This document shows positions 57,106-64,000 of a stretch of 64,000 nt of DNA, one piece after another; the stretch's first letter is position 1; every line of letters starts with the position of its first letter. Under the pieces are notes generated by a model. The model was not told the DNA's origin. It was given only the letters and a program-made list of their open reading frames with translations, and did not search any database. The DNA lies in the NCBI RefSeq assembly GCF_000423905.1, contig NZ_AUIW01000001.1, forward strand, positions 276,906-340,905. Direction: 5' to 3'. The position numbers were made by a program, and so were the translations under genes. Origin of the DNA: Thermus antranikianii DSM 12462 (lineage in GTDB: Bacteria; Deinococcota; Deinococci; Deinococcales; Thermaceae).

Positions 57106-58249
57106 AAGGCGGCGGAAAAAACCCACCCTGGCCGGGCTTCCCGGCTATTTGCTCCTTCTGGTCATCCTCCTCCTCTGGCTTTTCCAGGAGCTCCGTCCAG
57201 GCCTCCCCCCACCTCCCCCACAGGTGGAAGCAGGGGGCGTGGAGGTCTACTTCATGCCCCGGGAAGGGGAGGCCGCCAAGGCCCGGCTCATCGCCCTCAT
57301 GGACGGAGCCAAGGAAAGCCTGGATGGGGCCTTCTACGAGTTTCGCGACCTGGAGATCGCCAAGGCCTTGCTCAGGGCCAAGGAGCGGGGGGTGAGGGTG
57401 AGGCTCTACGGGGAAAGCGATTACCGAAACGACTTCCGCCGCTACCTGGTGGGTGGAGCCTTGGGCCAACAAGGGGAAACCCCCCGCATACCCCAGGCGG
57501 CCCTCCGGGAGCGCATCCGGCCTTTGTCCCTGGACTGCGAGGAAATCGTGGGGATCCCCGTGTGCTTTGACGAACGGGAAGGCTTCATGCACCACAAGTT
57601 CTTGGTGGTGGACGGGCAGGTGGTCTGGACGGGAAGCACCAACATGACCTGGAATGCCTTCGCCCGGAACAACGAAAACAACCTCCTTCTGCCCTCTCCC
57701 ACCCTGGCCCAAGGCTATGCCCGGGAGTTCGCCGCCCTCTTCGAGGGTGCCAAGGAGGGCCTGGGAAAACCGGTTGCCTTCCACCTTTCCCCGGAAAAGG
57801 GCATACCGGCGAAGGGCACCGCCTACTTCAGCCCCAAAGGAGGTGCGCTGGGCCGGGAGGCTCTCCTGAAAAGGCTCAGGGCTGCCAGGAAGGAGATCCT
57901 GGTGGCGGCCTTCGTGCTCACAGACCGGGAGGTGGTGGAAGCCTTGGTCCAGGCCCAGCGGAGGGGAGTGGGGGTCCAGGTCCTTCTGGAAACCCGCAAC
58001 CTCGAGGATAGCCGGGAAGACAACCTCCTGCGGGCTGGGGTGGCGGTACGGAAGGATGGCAATCCTTACACCCTCCACCACAAGGTGATGGTGATCGACG
58101 GTACCTTTGTGATCACGGGAAGCTACAACTTCACCGCCAGGGCCTGGCAGGTGAACAACGAGAACCTTCTGATCCTGCAAAGCCCCGCCCTGGCGGAACG
58201 CTACCGGGAGGAGATCCTAAGGTTATGGCAGGAAGGGCAACCCCTTTAG
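57095..58249 (+). CDS. Phospholipase D-family protein (two HKD motifs)
   Basis: This 384-residue protein has an N-terminal membrane helix (about 15-32) and two HKD motifs: [18 protein letters not shown] and [18 protein letters not shown]. These form one active site, in the layout of bacterial phospholipase D or cardiolipin synthase-like and nuclease-like enzymes. A specific substrate cannot be decided. The anchored position suggests an envelope enzyme. Overlapped ends with deoC and maf suggest coupled translation. Confidence 0.85.
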   Translation: MGTKRRRKKPTLAGLPGYLLLLVILLLWLFQELRPGLPPPPPQVEAGGVEVYFMPREGEAAKARLIALMDGAKESLDGAFYEFRDLEIAKALLRAKERGVRVRLYGESDYRNDFRRYLVGGALGQQGETPRIPQAALRERIRPLSLDCEEIVGIPVCFDEREGFMHHKFLVVDGQVVWTGSTNMTWNAFARNNENNLLLPSPTLAQGYAREFAALFEGAKEGLGKPVAFHLSPEKGIPAKGTAYFSPKGGALGREALLKRLRAARKEILVAAFVLTDREVVEALVQAQRRGVGVQVLLETRNLEDSREDNLLRAGVAVRKDGNPYTLHHKVMVIDGTFVITGSYNFTARAWQVNNENLLILQSPALAERYREEILRLWQEGQPL

Positions 58250-58800
58250 TGCTGACCCTGGCCTCGGGAAGCCCTAGGCGAAGGGCCCTCCTCGAGGCCC
58301 TGGGCTTCCCCCTTAAGGTGGTGCCCCCAAGGGTGGAGGAAGCTGGGGAAGACCTTCCCCAAGATCCCAGGGAGCTGGCCCTAGCCCTGGCCCGGCGCAA
58401 AGGGGAGGAGGTGCCGGGGGAGTGGGTGCTGGCGGCGGATACCGTGGTGGACCTGGACGGCCAGGTCCTCGGTAAACCCAGGGATAGGGTGGAAAACCAC
58501 CTCTTCCTCCGCCTCCTTTCCGGGAGAACCCACCTGGTCCACACCGCCATTTACCTGCGCACCCCTCAGGACCTGGTGGTGGAGGTGCACACCACCCGGG
58601 TCCGCTTCCGCAACCTTTCCGAAGAAGAAATCGCCTGGTACGTGCAGAGCGGCGAAGGGCTGGACAAGGCTGGAGGCTACGGAGCCCAAGGCTTGGGAAT
58701 GGCCCTCTTGGAAGGAATCGAGGGGGATTTCTACACGGTGGTGGGCCTGCCCGTGGCCCGGGTCTTCGCCCTCCTCTGGGAAAGGGGGTTCAGGCCGTGA
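58225..58800 (+). CDS. maf: Nucleoside triphosphate pyrophosphatase Maf
   Basis: This 191-residue protein has the Maf signature [34 protein letters not shown] and [11 protein letters not shown]. Maf hydrolyses dTTP, UTP or modified nucleotides to monophosphates and is often near mre genes, as here. ATG at 58225 overlaps the PLD gene by 25 bp, and the stop overlaps mreC (GTGA). Confidence 0.92.
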   Translation: MAGRATPLVLTLASGSPRRRALLEALGFPLKVVPPRVEEAGEDLPQDPRELALALARRKGEEVPGEWVLAADTVVDLDGQVLGKPRDRVENHLFLRLLSGRTHLVHTAIYLRTPQDLVVEVHTTRVRFRNLSEEEIAWYVQSGEGLDKAGGYGAQGLGMALLEGIEGDFYTVVGLPVARVFALLWERGFRP

Positions 58801-59585
58801 GGGAAGTGGCCTTGCGACGGGGGATCTTCCTCCTCCTCCTGGCCTTGGGCCTGGCCATGGCGGCCCTAACGCGCCCCCTTGCCCCCCGCCTCGCCCTCAC
58901 CCTTTCCCCCCTCACCGCTCCCCTGCCAGCCCTGGGCCACCGCCTGGGGCAGAACCTGCGGGCTGCCTCCGCCATTCTCCTGAACCGCCAGGATCTCTAC
59001 GGGGAAAACCGCTCCCTGAAGGCCCGGATTGCCCAGCTGGAAAGCGAAAACCGAAGGCTTCGCCTCGAGGTGGAACGCCTTTCCCGGGCCCTCAAGGTGC
59101 GGGCCTCGCAGGCCCCAGGGGTGGTGGCGGTGGCCCCGGTGGTGGGGGAGGACCTCTCCGGCCTTTACCGCCGCCTGATCCTGGGCCTAGGGGAGCGGGA
59201 TGGCCTCCGGGTGGGCATGCCGGTGACCGCCCCGGAAGGGCTGGTGGGGCTCATCGTGGAGGTGGAGGAACGCCGGGCCCTGGTGCGCACCCTCCTGGAC
59301 CCGGAAAGCCAAGTGGGCGTGCGGCCGGAAAAGGCCCCGGGGCGGGGAGTGGCCCGGGGGGTTCCCCCTGACCACCTGGTGGCGGAGTTTCCCCCCACGG
59401 TCCAGGTGGCTCCGGGAGACCTCCTGCTCACCGGGGCTCCCTTGGGCCTTTTCCCGGACGGGATCCCTGTGGGCCGAGTGGAAGGCATCGAACGCGTCCA
59501 AGGCGGTTTAAAGCTACGGGCCTGGGTCAAGCCTCTGGTGGAGCTTTCCCTACTGGAGGAGGTTATCGTGCTGAGGCCCTTATGA
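58797..59585 (+). CDS. mreC: Rod shape-determining protein MreC
   Basis: This 262-residue protein has an N-terminal membrane helix (about 8-24), a coiled coil (about 62-100, rich in Leu and Arg, [20 protein letters not shown]) and two beta barrels. It scaffolds the elongasome with MreD and PBP2 (rod-shaped growth). The GTG start overlaps the maf TGA. mreB is not in the window. Confidence 0.92.
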   Translation: MREVALRRGIFLLLLALGLAMAALTRPLAPRLALTLSPLTAPLPALGHRLGQNLRAASAILLNRQDLYGENRSLKARIAQLESENRRLRLEVERLSRALKVRASQAPGVVAVAPVVGEDLSGLYRRLILGLGERDGLRVGMPVTAPEGLVGLIVEVEERRALVRTLLDPESQVGVRPEKAPGRGVARGVPPDHLVAEFPPTVQVAPGDLLLTGAPLGLFPDGIPVGRVEGIERVQGGLKLRAWVKPLVELSLLEEVIVLRPL

Positions 59586-60040
59586 TGGGGATTCTTCTCC
59601 TCTTTACCCTTGTGCTCTCCGGATTCCTAGGAGCCCTCTGGCCCCAGGGGTTGATGGCCCCGGACCTCTTCCTGGTCCTGGCCCTCCTTTATGCCCGTAG
59701 CCTTCCCTATTACCTGGGCCTCCCTTGGGCCTTTTTCCTCGGACTTGTGCAAGACCTCCTGGGCTACGGGCTTTTGGGCCTTCATGCGGTGGGGCTCCTG
59801 AGCGCCAGCTACGCCTTCTATGCGGCAAGCCGCCGCCTGGCCCCGGGAGAAACCCCTGGGGTTCTCTTTTCCTTTCTGTGGGCCTTTTTGGCCAAGTGGG
59901 CGGGCTACTTCTTGGTGGCCTACTGGCTCCGCCTGGAGCTTCCTTCCCTCTTGCCCCTGGACCTTTTCCTCGAGGGCCTCTTCACCCTTCCCCTGCTCCT
60001 CCTGGCCTGGCGCTTTCTGCCCTCCCCCCGACGACCATGA
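59582..60040 (+). CDS. mreD: Rod shape-determining protein MreD
   Basis: This 152-residue protein with five helices matches MreD in size and position, with GLVQDLLGYGLLGLHAVGL at mid-protein. It is a small integral partner of MreC. It overlaps mreC by 4 nt and mrdA by ATGA. Sequence conservation in this family is low, so position counts. Confidence 0.85.
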   Translation: MMGILLLFTLVLSGFLGALWPQGLMAPDLFLVLALLYARSLPYYLGLPWAFFLGLVQDLLGYGLLGLHAVGLLSASYAFYAASRRLAPGETPGVLFSFLWAFLAKWAGYFLVAYWLRLELPSLLPLDLFLEGLFTLPLLLLAWRFLPSPRRP

Positions 60041-61782
60041 CCAGCCGGCTTTACGCCCTCATGCTCTTCTTCCTCCTGGCCTTCGGCCTCCTGGCCTTAA
60101 GGGCCTGGCACCTCCAGGTGTTGGAGCACGAGCGGTACGCCCTAAGGAGCCAGGGCAACTACCTGAAGACCGAGGGCATTCCTGCCCCCCGGGGCCGCAT
60201 CCTGGACCGCAAGGGGCGGGTGATCGCCCAGGACCGGCTGGTGGTGGACCTGGTGTACGAGGGGGGCGAGGTGGCCTTCAAGGAAAGGCTCCTCCCCCTC
60301 CTGGGCTTGAAGGAACTCCCCAAGGTCCAAGGCCCCACGGTCCTCAAGGCAGGGGTACCCGAACACCTCCTGCCCACCCTGGCGGAGATCACCGCTGGGC
60401 AGAAGAACCTCAAGCTGGTGGAGCGCATCGAGCGCTCCTACCCTAACCCCATCTCGGGCCCCGTGCTGGGGTATGTGCTCCAGGCCAATGCCGAGCAGGT
60501 GAAGCGGGGATACAGCCCCGACGAGCAAGTGGGCCAGGCAGGCCTCGAGGCCGCCCTCGAGCCTTATCTCAGGGGCAAGCGCGGGGTGAAGGCGGTGGAG
60601 GTCAACGTCCGGGGGGAGCGCCTTAGGGAAACCATCCTGGAGGAACCCACCCCCGGGCAGGATGTGGTCCTCACCCTGGACCTGGACCTCCAGCGAGCGG
60701 CGGAAAAGGCCCTAGAGGAAGCCTTGGCCGATATCAACGCTGGGCGGAGGTCCAAGGGTCTTCCCCCCGCCACCCGGGTCAAGGGGGCCATCGTGGCCGT
60801 GAACCCCCAAACAGGGGAGGTTCTGGCCATGGCCAGCGCCCCATCCTTCGATCCGAGCCTTTTCGCCAAACGGCCCGTACCCCAAGAGGTCCAGGCCCTT
60901 CTTAAGGACAAGGACCTTCCCCTCCTGAACCGGGCGGTGCAACCCTACACCCCAGGTTCCACCTTCAAGCTGGCCACCAGCTACACCCTCCTGGAAGAGG
61001 GGTACGTGAACCCCTCTACCGCCTTCCGGTGCAGCCCCTACATCGTCTTTGGAGGCCAGGTGCGCCGCAACTGGGCCACCCGGGATATGGGCCCCATGAC
61101 CGTCAAGGAGGCCATCGCCTGGAGTTGCAACACCTGGTACTACCAGGCGGTAGCCCAAGACCCCCTGGGGGTGGTGGACCGCCTGGCGGCGAGGGCCCGC
61201 CTTCTGGGCCTAGGGGAAGCTACCGGGCTGGAAATCGCCGAGCGAACGGGGCTTATCCCCACCCGGGCTTGGAAGCGGGAAGCCCTCAAAGAGCCCTGGT
61301 ACCCGGGGGAAACCCTTTCCCTGGCCATCGGGCAGGGCCCCGTCCTCACCACCCCAGCCCAGGTAGCCCGCATGCTATCCAGCATCGCCAACGGTGGCAA
61401 GAAGCCTACCCTCCACCTGATCAAGCGCATCGGCCAAAAGGAGGTCAGACCCCGGCTTGAACCGGTACCCGGACGTTTTTGGAAAATACTCCAAGAGGGT
61501 CTACGAAAGACCGTGAAGGAGGGTACCGCTCGCCATATTCTCGGGAGCTTTCCGGTGCCCACCGGCGGCAAAACGGGCACCGCGGAAACCCCAGGCAAGC
61601 GGGCAGGCCTCGAGCACGCTTGGTACATGGGTTATGGCCCCGCTGAACCTGGCTCCCCCTACCCTCCTCTGGTGGTGGTGGCCTTCTTTGAAAACGGCGG
61701 GGAGGGAAGCCGCGTGGCCCTTCCCGCGGTGCGCAAGGTCATGGCCGCCTACTGGCAGGTGGAGGAAGCGCAGGCCAGGTAG
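60037..61782 (+). CDS. mrdA: Class B penicillin-binding protein 2 (elongasome transpeptidase)
   Basis: This 581-residue protein has an N-terminal membrane helix (about 6-24), the pedestal motif PAPRGRILDRKG (about 49-60), and a transpeptidase domain with STFK (Ser308-Lys311), SCN (363-365) and KTGTA (512-516). It cross-links peptidoglycan in the elongation machine with RodA and MreCD. The ATG overlaps mreD (ATGA). Confidence 0.95.
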   Translation: MTSRLYALMLFFLLAFGLLALRAWHLQVLEHERYALRSQGNYLKTEGIPAPRGRILDRKGRVIAQDRLVVDLVYEGGEVAFKERLLPLLGLKELPKVQGPTVLKAGVPEHLLPTLAEITAGQKNLKLVERIERSYPNPISGPVLGYVLQANAEQVKRGYSPDEQVGQAGLEAALEPYLRGKRGVKAVEVNVRGERLRETILEEPTPGQDVVLTLDLDLQRAAEKALEEALADINAGRRSKGLPPATRVKGAIVAVNPQTGEVLAMASAPSFDPSLFAKRPVPQEVQALLKDKDLPLLNRAVQPYTPGSTFKLATSYTLLEEGYVNPSTAFRCSPYIVFGGQVRRNWATRDMGPMTVKEAIAWSCNTWYYQAVAQDPLGVVDRLAARARLLGLGEATGLEIAERTGLIPTRAWKREALKEPWYPGETLSLAIGQGPVLTTPAQVARMLSSIANGGKKPTLHLIKRIGQKEVRPRLEPVPGRFWKILQEGLRKTVKEGTARHILGSFPVPTGGKTGTAETPGKRAGLEHAWYMGYGPAEPGSPYPPLVVVAFFENGGEGSRVALPAVRKVMAAYWQVEEAQAR

Positions 61783-61785
61783 AAT
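61780..61785 (+). promoter_or_regulatory. -10 box for minC, built on the mrdA stop
   Basis: TAGAAT starts with the mrdA stop TAG (61780-61782), and the minC ATG follows 6 nt later. Confidence 0.55.
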
Positions 61786-61791
61786 AGCGCC

Positions 61792-62319
61792 ATGCGCCTC
61801 CGCGCCACCCCCAAAGCCCTAGCCCTGCGCCTGGATGGGGGGGAAACCCCGGAAGAAATCCAGAACCTCAAGCTGCCAGAAGACCTTCCCCTCGAGGTGG
61901 AGGTGGCCGGGCCTGTATCCGGAAAGGTGCTGGAAGCCCTTCTGGAGCTAGGCCGGCCCCTTACCCTGATCCCTCCCAGAAACCGCCTTCCCGCCGGCAC
62001 CCTGGTCCTCAGCAAGACCCTGCGTTCCGGCGAGCGGGTGGAGCACCCCGGCACGGTGGTGGTTCTGGGTGACGTGAACCCCGGGGCCGAGGTGGTAGCG
62101 GGAGGGGATGTGATCGTGGTGGGCAAGCTACGCGGCCTCGCCCACGCCGGGGCTGGCGGGGACGAGGAGCGCTTCATCTTCGCCCTGGAACTGGCCGCTA
62201 AGCAGGTGCGCATCGGCCCCCACTTGGCCCAAGCGCCGGAGGATTTAAACACACGGGGCCCCGAGATCGCCCGGGTCCAGGAAGGAAGGATCGTGGTGGA
62301 GCCCGCTAGAAAGCGATAG
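61792..62319 (+). CDS. minC: Septum site-determining protein MinC
   Basis: This 175-residue protein has a short N-terminal domain and a C-terminal beta-helix with [21 protein letters not shown] and [20 protein letters not shown] (each up to residue 20). It inhibits FtsZ assembly at cell poles. minD and minE are not in the window. Likely leaderless, and ends tail to tail with DUF420 gene (14-bp overlap). Confidence 0.92.
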   Translation: MRLRATPKALALRLDGGETPEEIQNLKLPEDLPLEVEVAGPVSGKVLEALLELGRPLTLIPPRNRLPAGTLVLSKTLRSGERVEHPGTVVVLGDVNPGAEVVAGGDVIVVGKLRGLAHAGAGGDEERFIFALELAAKQVRIGPHLAQAPEDLNTRGPEIARVQEGRIVVEPARKR

Positions 62320-62743
62320 TTCCCGTCTCCACCCCGTAGCGCTTCAGCACCAGGTAAATAATCCAACCCGATACAGCCACGTACAGCCATATGGGCACCA
62401 GCACCCTGGCCCAACGCTTGTGCAGGATGAACTCCCCCTTAAAAGCCCGCCAGATCACGTAAAGGGCCAGGGGGCCGTTGAGGGCAGCCAGCAAAGTGTG
62501 GGTGAGGAGGAGGAAATAGTAGGCCCCTCGCCAGGCCTCCGGCCCCCCATAGGCGGTGGTGCCGTAAAGGGCCCACTTAGCAAGATAGAACACCAGGAAA
62601 AGGAGGGCCAAGGAAGTGGCCGTCAACATGGCCCGATGGTGGGCCACCCTGTTCCCCTTTTTGATCAAGATAACCCCTGTCACCAAGGCCAACCCGGAAA
62701 GCACGATGCTCCACACCGCCAGCAAACCCAAAAGCTCCTTCAC
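62306..62743 (-). CDS. DUF420 membrane protein
   Basis: This 145-residue protein has four helices and conserved His residues (HHRAML at 35-40, [16 protein letters not shown]), matching DUF420, which is often linked with heme-copper oxidase genes (CtaM-like). The GTG start overlaps the small gene upstream (GTGA). Function is not settled. Confidence 0.78.
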   Translation of the reverse strand: MKELLGLLAVWSIVLSGLALVTGVILIKKGNRVAHHRAMLTATSLALLFLVFYLAKWALYGTTAYGGPEAWRGAYYFLLLTHTLLAALNGPLALYVIWRAFKGEFILHKRWARVLVPIWLYVAVSGWIIYLVLKRYGVETGTIAF

Positions 62744-63018
62744 CGCTTTCCCTCCCCTAGCCGCTCACCCAGAAGCCGCACGGGCTCCAGCTTCGCCGTG
62801 CGCGCATAGCTGTAACCCCTAAGGTAATCCTCCTCCTGGCCCAATAGCTGGTACAGCCTAAGGTAGGCCACGGCCAAAAGCCCATCCCGCTCCCGCCCTG
62901 GGGGAAGCCGGTGGAGAAGCCTGGCGATCTCGCGGAACCTGGGAGCCTGGCTGGCCTCGAGGGGAGTTCCCCTCAACGCCCGGGCCAAGTCCGCCAAGGT
63001 ATCGCCGTTAGGCCTCAT
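62740..63018 (-). CDS. Small protein of unknown function
   Basis: This 92-residue, Arg/Leu-rich, all-helical protein is not recognised. It is coupled by GTGA overlap to the DUF420 gene. No signal peptide is visible. Repeated helix-like stretches ([24 protein letters not shown]) suggest a small helical bundle. Confidence 0.55.
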   Translation of the reverse strand: MRPNGDTLADLARALRGTPLEASQAPRFREIARLLHRLPPGRERDGLLAVAYLRLYQLLGQEEDYLRGYSYARTAKLEPVRLLGERLGEGKR

Positions 63019-63047
63019 AGCCCCCAGGAGTGTACCACACCCTGCCC

Positions 63048-63620
63048 CTAGGGAATGCGCCGGCTGGTGCGGTTCCCAGCGGCATCCACCGCGACCAGCA
63101 CAGCCCCGGCCGGCACCTCCGCGGAAAAGGCCACCGTGGCCTCCTTGGGAAGCGAAAGGGGATTAAAACGACCGCCCACCCGGACCACCACCCGGTCCAC
63201 CTGGACGTTGTCCTCCACCCATCCGTACACCCGGTACAAGTTCCCCTCCCGTTCCACCCGCTCCACCACGATGCGGGGAGGCGCCGCATCCAGCACCAGG
63301 GGGACCCGCTTTTCCCCCCGGTTACCCCGGGCATCCTCCGCTTCCAGAAGGAGCTCCACCCTGCCGGAGGCCGGGGCCTGCAGGCGGAAGCGAAACTGAA
63401 CCAAGCGCTTACCCGCCTCCCCAGAGGACAGGACCTCTTGGCCATTGGCCCGGACGCTCACCACCCCTGAGGGATCGAAGGCATAACCCTGCACCCTAAC
63501 CTCCCTTCCCGGGGCCACCGCCCCGCCCAAGGGCTCGGTAAGCCCCATCTCAGGGGGAGCGGTGTCGGGCCGGGTGCAGGAGGCAAGAAACAACAAAAGA
63601 AGGAGGGGATGCCAACGCAT
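63048..63620 (-). CDS. Predicted lipoprotein with Ig-like fold
   Basis: This 190-residue protein has a lipobox (LASC at about 12-15) after a short hydrophobic signal. Two beta-sandwich-like repeats follow, rich in Val, Gly and Arg (VRVQGYAFDPSGVVSVRANG, then YRVYGWVEDNVQVDRVVVRV). Such repeats occur in Ig-like envelope domains. It probably faces the periplasm. ATG at 63620 touches GGAGGGG; an ATG 9 nt upstream is possible. Confidence 0.65.
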   Translation of the reverse strand: MRWHPLLLLLFLASCTRPDTAPPEMGLTEPLGGAVAPGREVRVQGYAFDPSGVVSVRANGQEVLSSGEAGKRLVQFRFRLQAPASGRVELLLEAEDARGNRGEKRVPLVLDAAPPRIVVERVEREGNLYRVYGWVEDNVQVDRVVVRVGGRFNPLSLPKEATVAFSAEVPAGAVLVAVDAAGNRTSRRIP

Positions 63621-63672
63621 CCCCTCCATCTTACCCAGCCTTCTTATAAGAAATCCCCCTAGTCCTCTCCCG

Positions 63673-63678
63673 TAGAAT
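63673..63678 (+). promoter_or_regulatory. -10 box for leaderless transposase gene
   Basis: TAGAAT is followed 6 nt later by the ATG at 63685, the same spacing as the chromosomal genes of this window. Confidence 0.45.
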
Positions 63679-63684
63679 GGGGCC

Positions 63685-64000
63685 ATGGACCTCGCCAAAC
63701 ACCAACGCCGCCCCCGGCTGCAACTCAAGCTGCAGCATCACCCGGATAACCTTCACGCCCTGTACCGGGAAAGCCAAGACCCCATAGAACGCTCCCGCTG
63801 GCACGCCCTCTGGCTCCTCGCCACCGGCCACCCCATCCCAAAAGTCGCCCAAACCCTGGGCTACTCCACCCGCTGGGTCCGGGACACCCTCCACCGCTAC
63901 AACCAAGGCAAGCCCATGGCCGACCTCCGCCACCAAAACCCAGGCCAGCCCCCCTTGCTCCCCCCAGAACTCCAGGAGGCCTTCCGCCAGGCCCTCCTGC
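63685..64000 (+). mobile_element. IS630-family transposase, N-terminal part (cut by window edge)
   Basis: The open frame, 105 codons without a stop to the right edge, has an N-terminal helix-turn-helix like those of IS630 transposases. It contains HPDNLHALYRESQDPIERSR, then WHALWLLATGHPIPKVAQTL, a PMADLRHQNPG linker and a helical part, as in the many Thermus IS630 copies I recall. The DDE core lies beyond the window, so activity cannot be judged. The left terminal repeat probably lies at about 63650-63672, but no partner end is visible. Confidence 0.7.

Overview
The window reads as a member of the genus Thermus (Deinococcota). It is uniformly GC-rich with G/C-ending codons. The gene complement matches T. 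thermophilus families closely: CYP175A1, fused CrtYcd lycopene cyclase, type-2 Idi, valyl-tRNA synthetase of exactly 862 residues, RecJ with DHH numbering like the T. thermophilus enzyme, and an 818-residue alpha-glucan phosphorylase. Genes are packed very tightly. Many begin 6-8 nt after a TANNNT hexamer and so are probably leaderless.

Layout. 1-7332: carotenoid and light-stress block. It holds the photolyase 3' end, CYP175A1, lycopene cyclase, acyltransferase, glycosyltransferase, CrtI-type desaturase, Idi-2 and a convergent DUF523/DUF1722 gene. Together these would make acylated zeaxanthin glucosides (thermozeaxanthins). 7404-11366: DUF72 protein, MntR/DtxR regulator, serine hydrolase, SDR with a PfmR-type operator, small unknown protein. 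11347-14260: btuFCD vitamin B12 importer under a cobalamin riboswitch and terminator. 14324-18750: ROK regulator with glcEFG glucose importer. 18760-25594: quinone oxidoreductase, ornithine-cyclodeaminase-like enzyme, AEC permease, lipoprotein, rsmE-prmA-sufR-like-mrp group, unknown protein. 25564-25869: decayed Uma2 gene.

25933-34311: valS, unknown protein, recJ, LapA-like protein, hisA, trpC, divergent patatin-like gene, membrane protein. 34316-39706: one minus-strand block mixing an amino-acid ABC importer with a TAXI/TRAP importer. 39741-46313: alpha-glucan phosphorylase, trkH-trkA, rimO. 46405-54994: RodZ-like protein with a PEGA domain, psuG, DUF4388 protein, fructosamine-kinase-like protein, low-molecular-weight phosphatase, histidine kinase, TrmJ-like methyltransferase, class A PBP, degenerate receiver protein. 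55038-55111: tRNA-Gln(UUG). 55224-62319: ychF, and the divergent deoC-PLD-maf-mreC-mreD-PBP2-minC cell-shape cluster. 62306-63620: DUF420 protein, small protein, lipoprotein. 63685-end: start of an IS630-type transposase, cut by the window.

No CRISPR array, prophage or wholly novel multigene system was seen. The most unusual items are the mixed ABC/TRAP operon, promoter -10 boxes built from the upstream gene's last codons or stop codon, tail-to-tail overlap of nearly all convergent pairs, a terminator-like hairpin at the predicted +1 of ychF, the folded rimO leader and the Uma2 remnant. All calls come from reading the sequence and recalled family knowledge. No searches were run.
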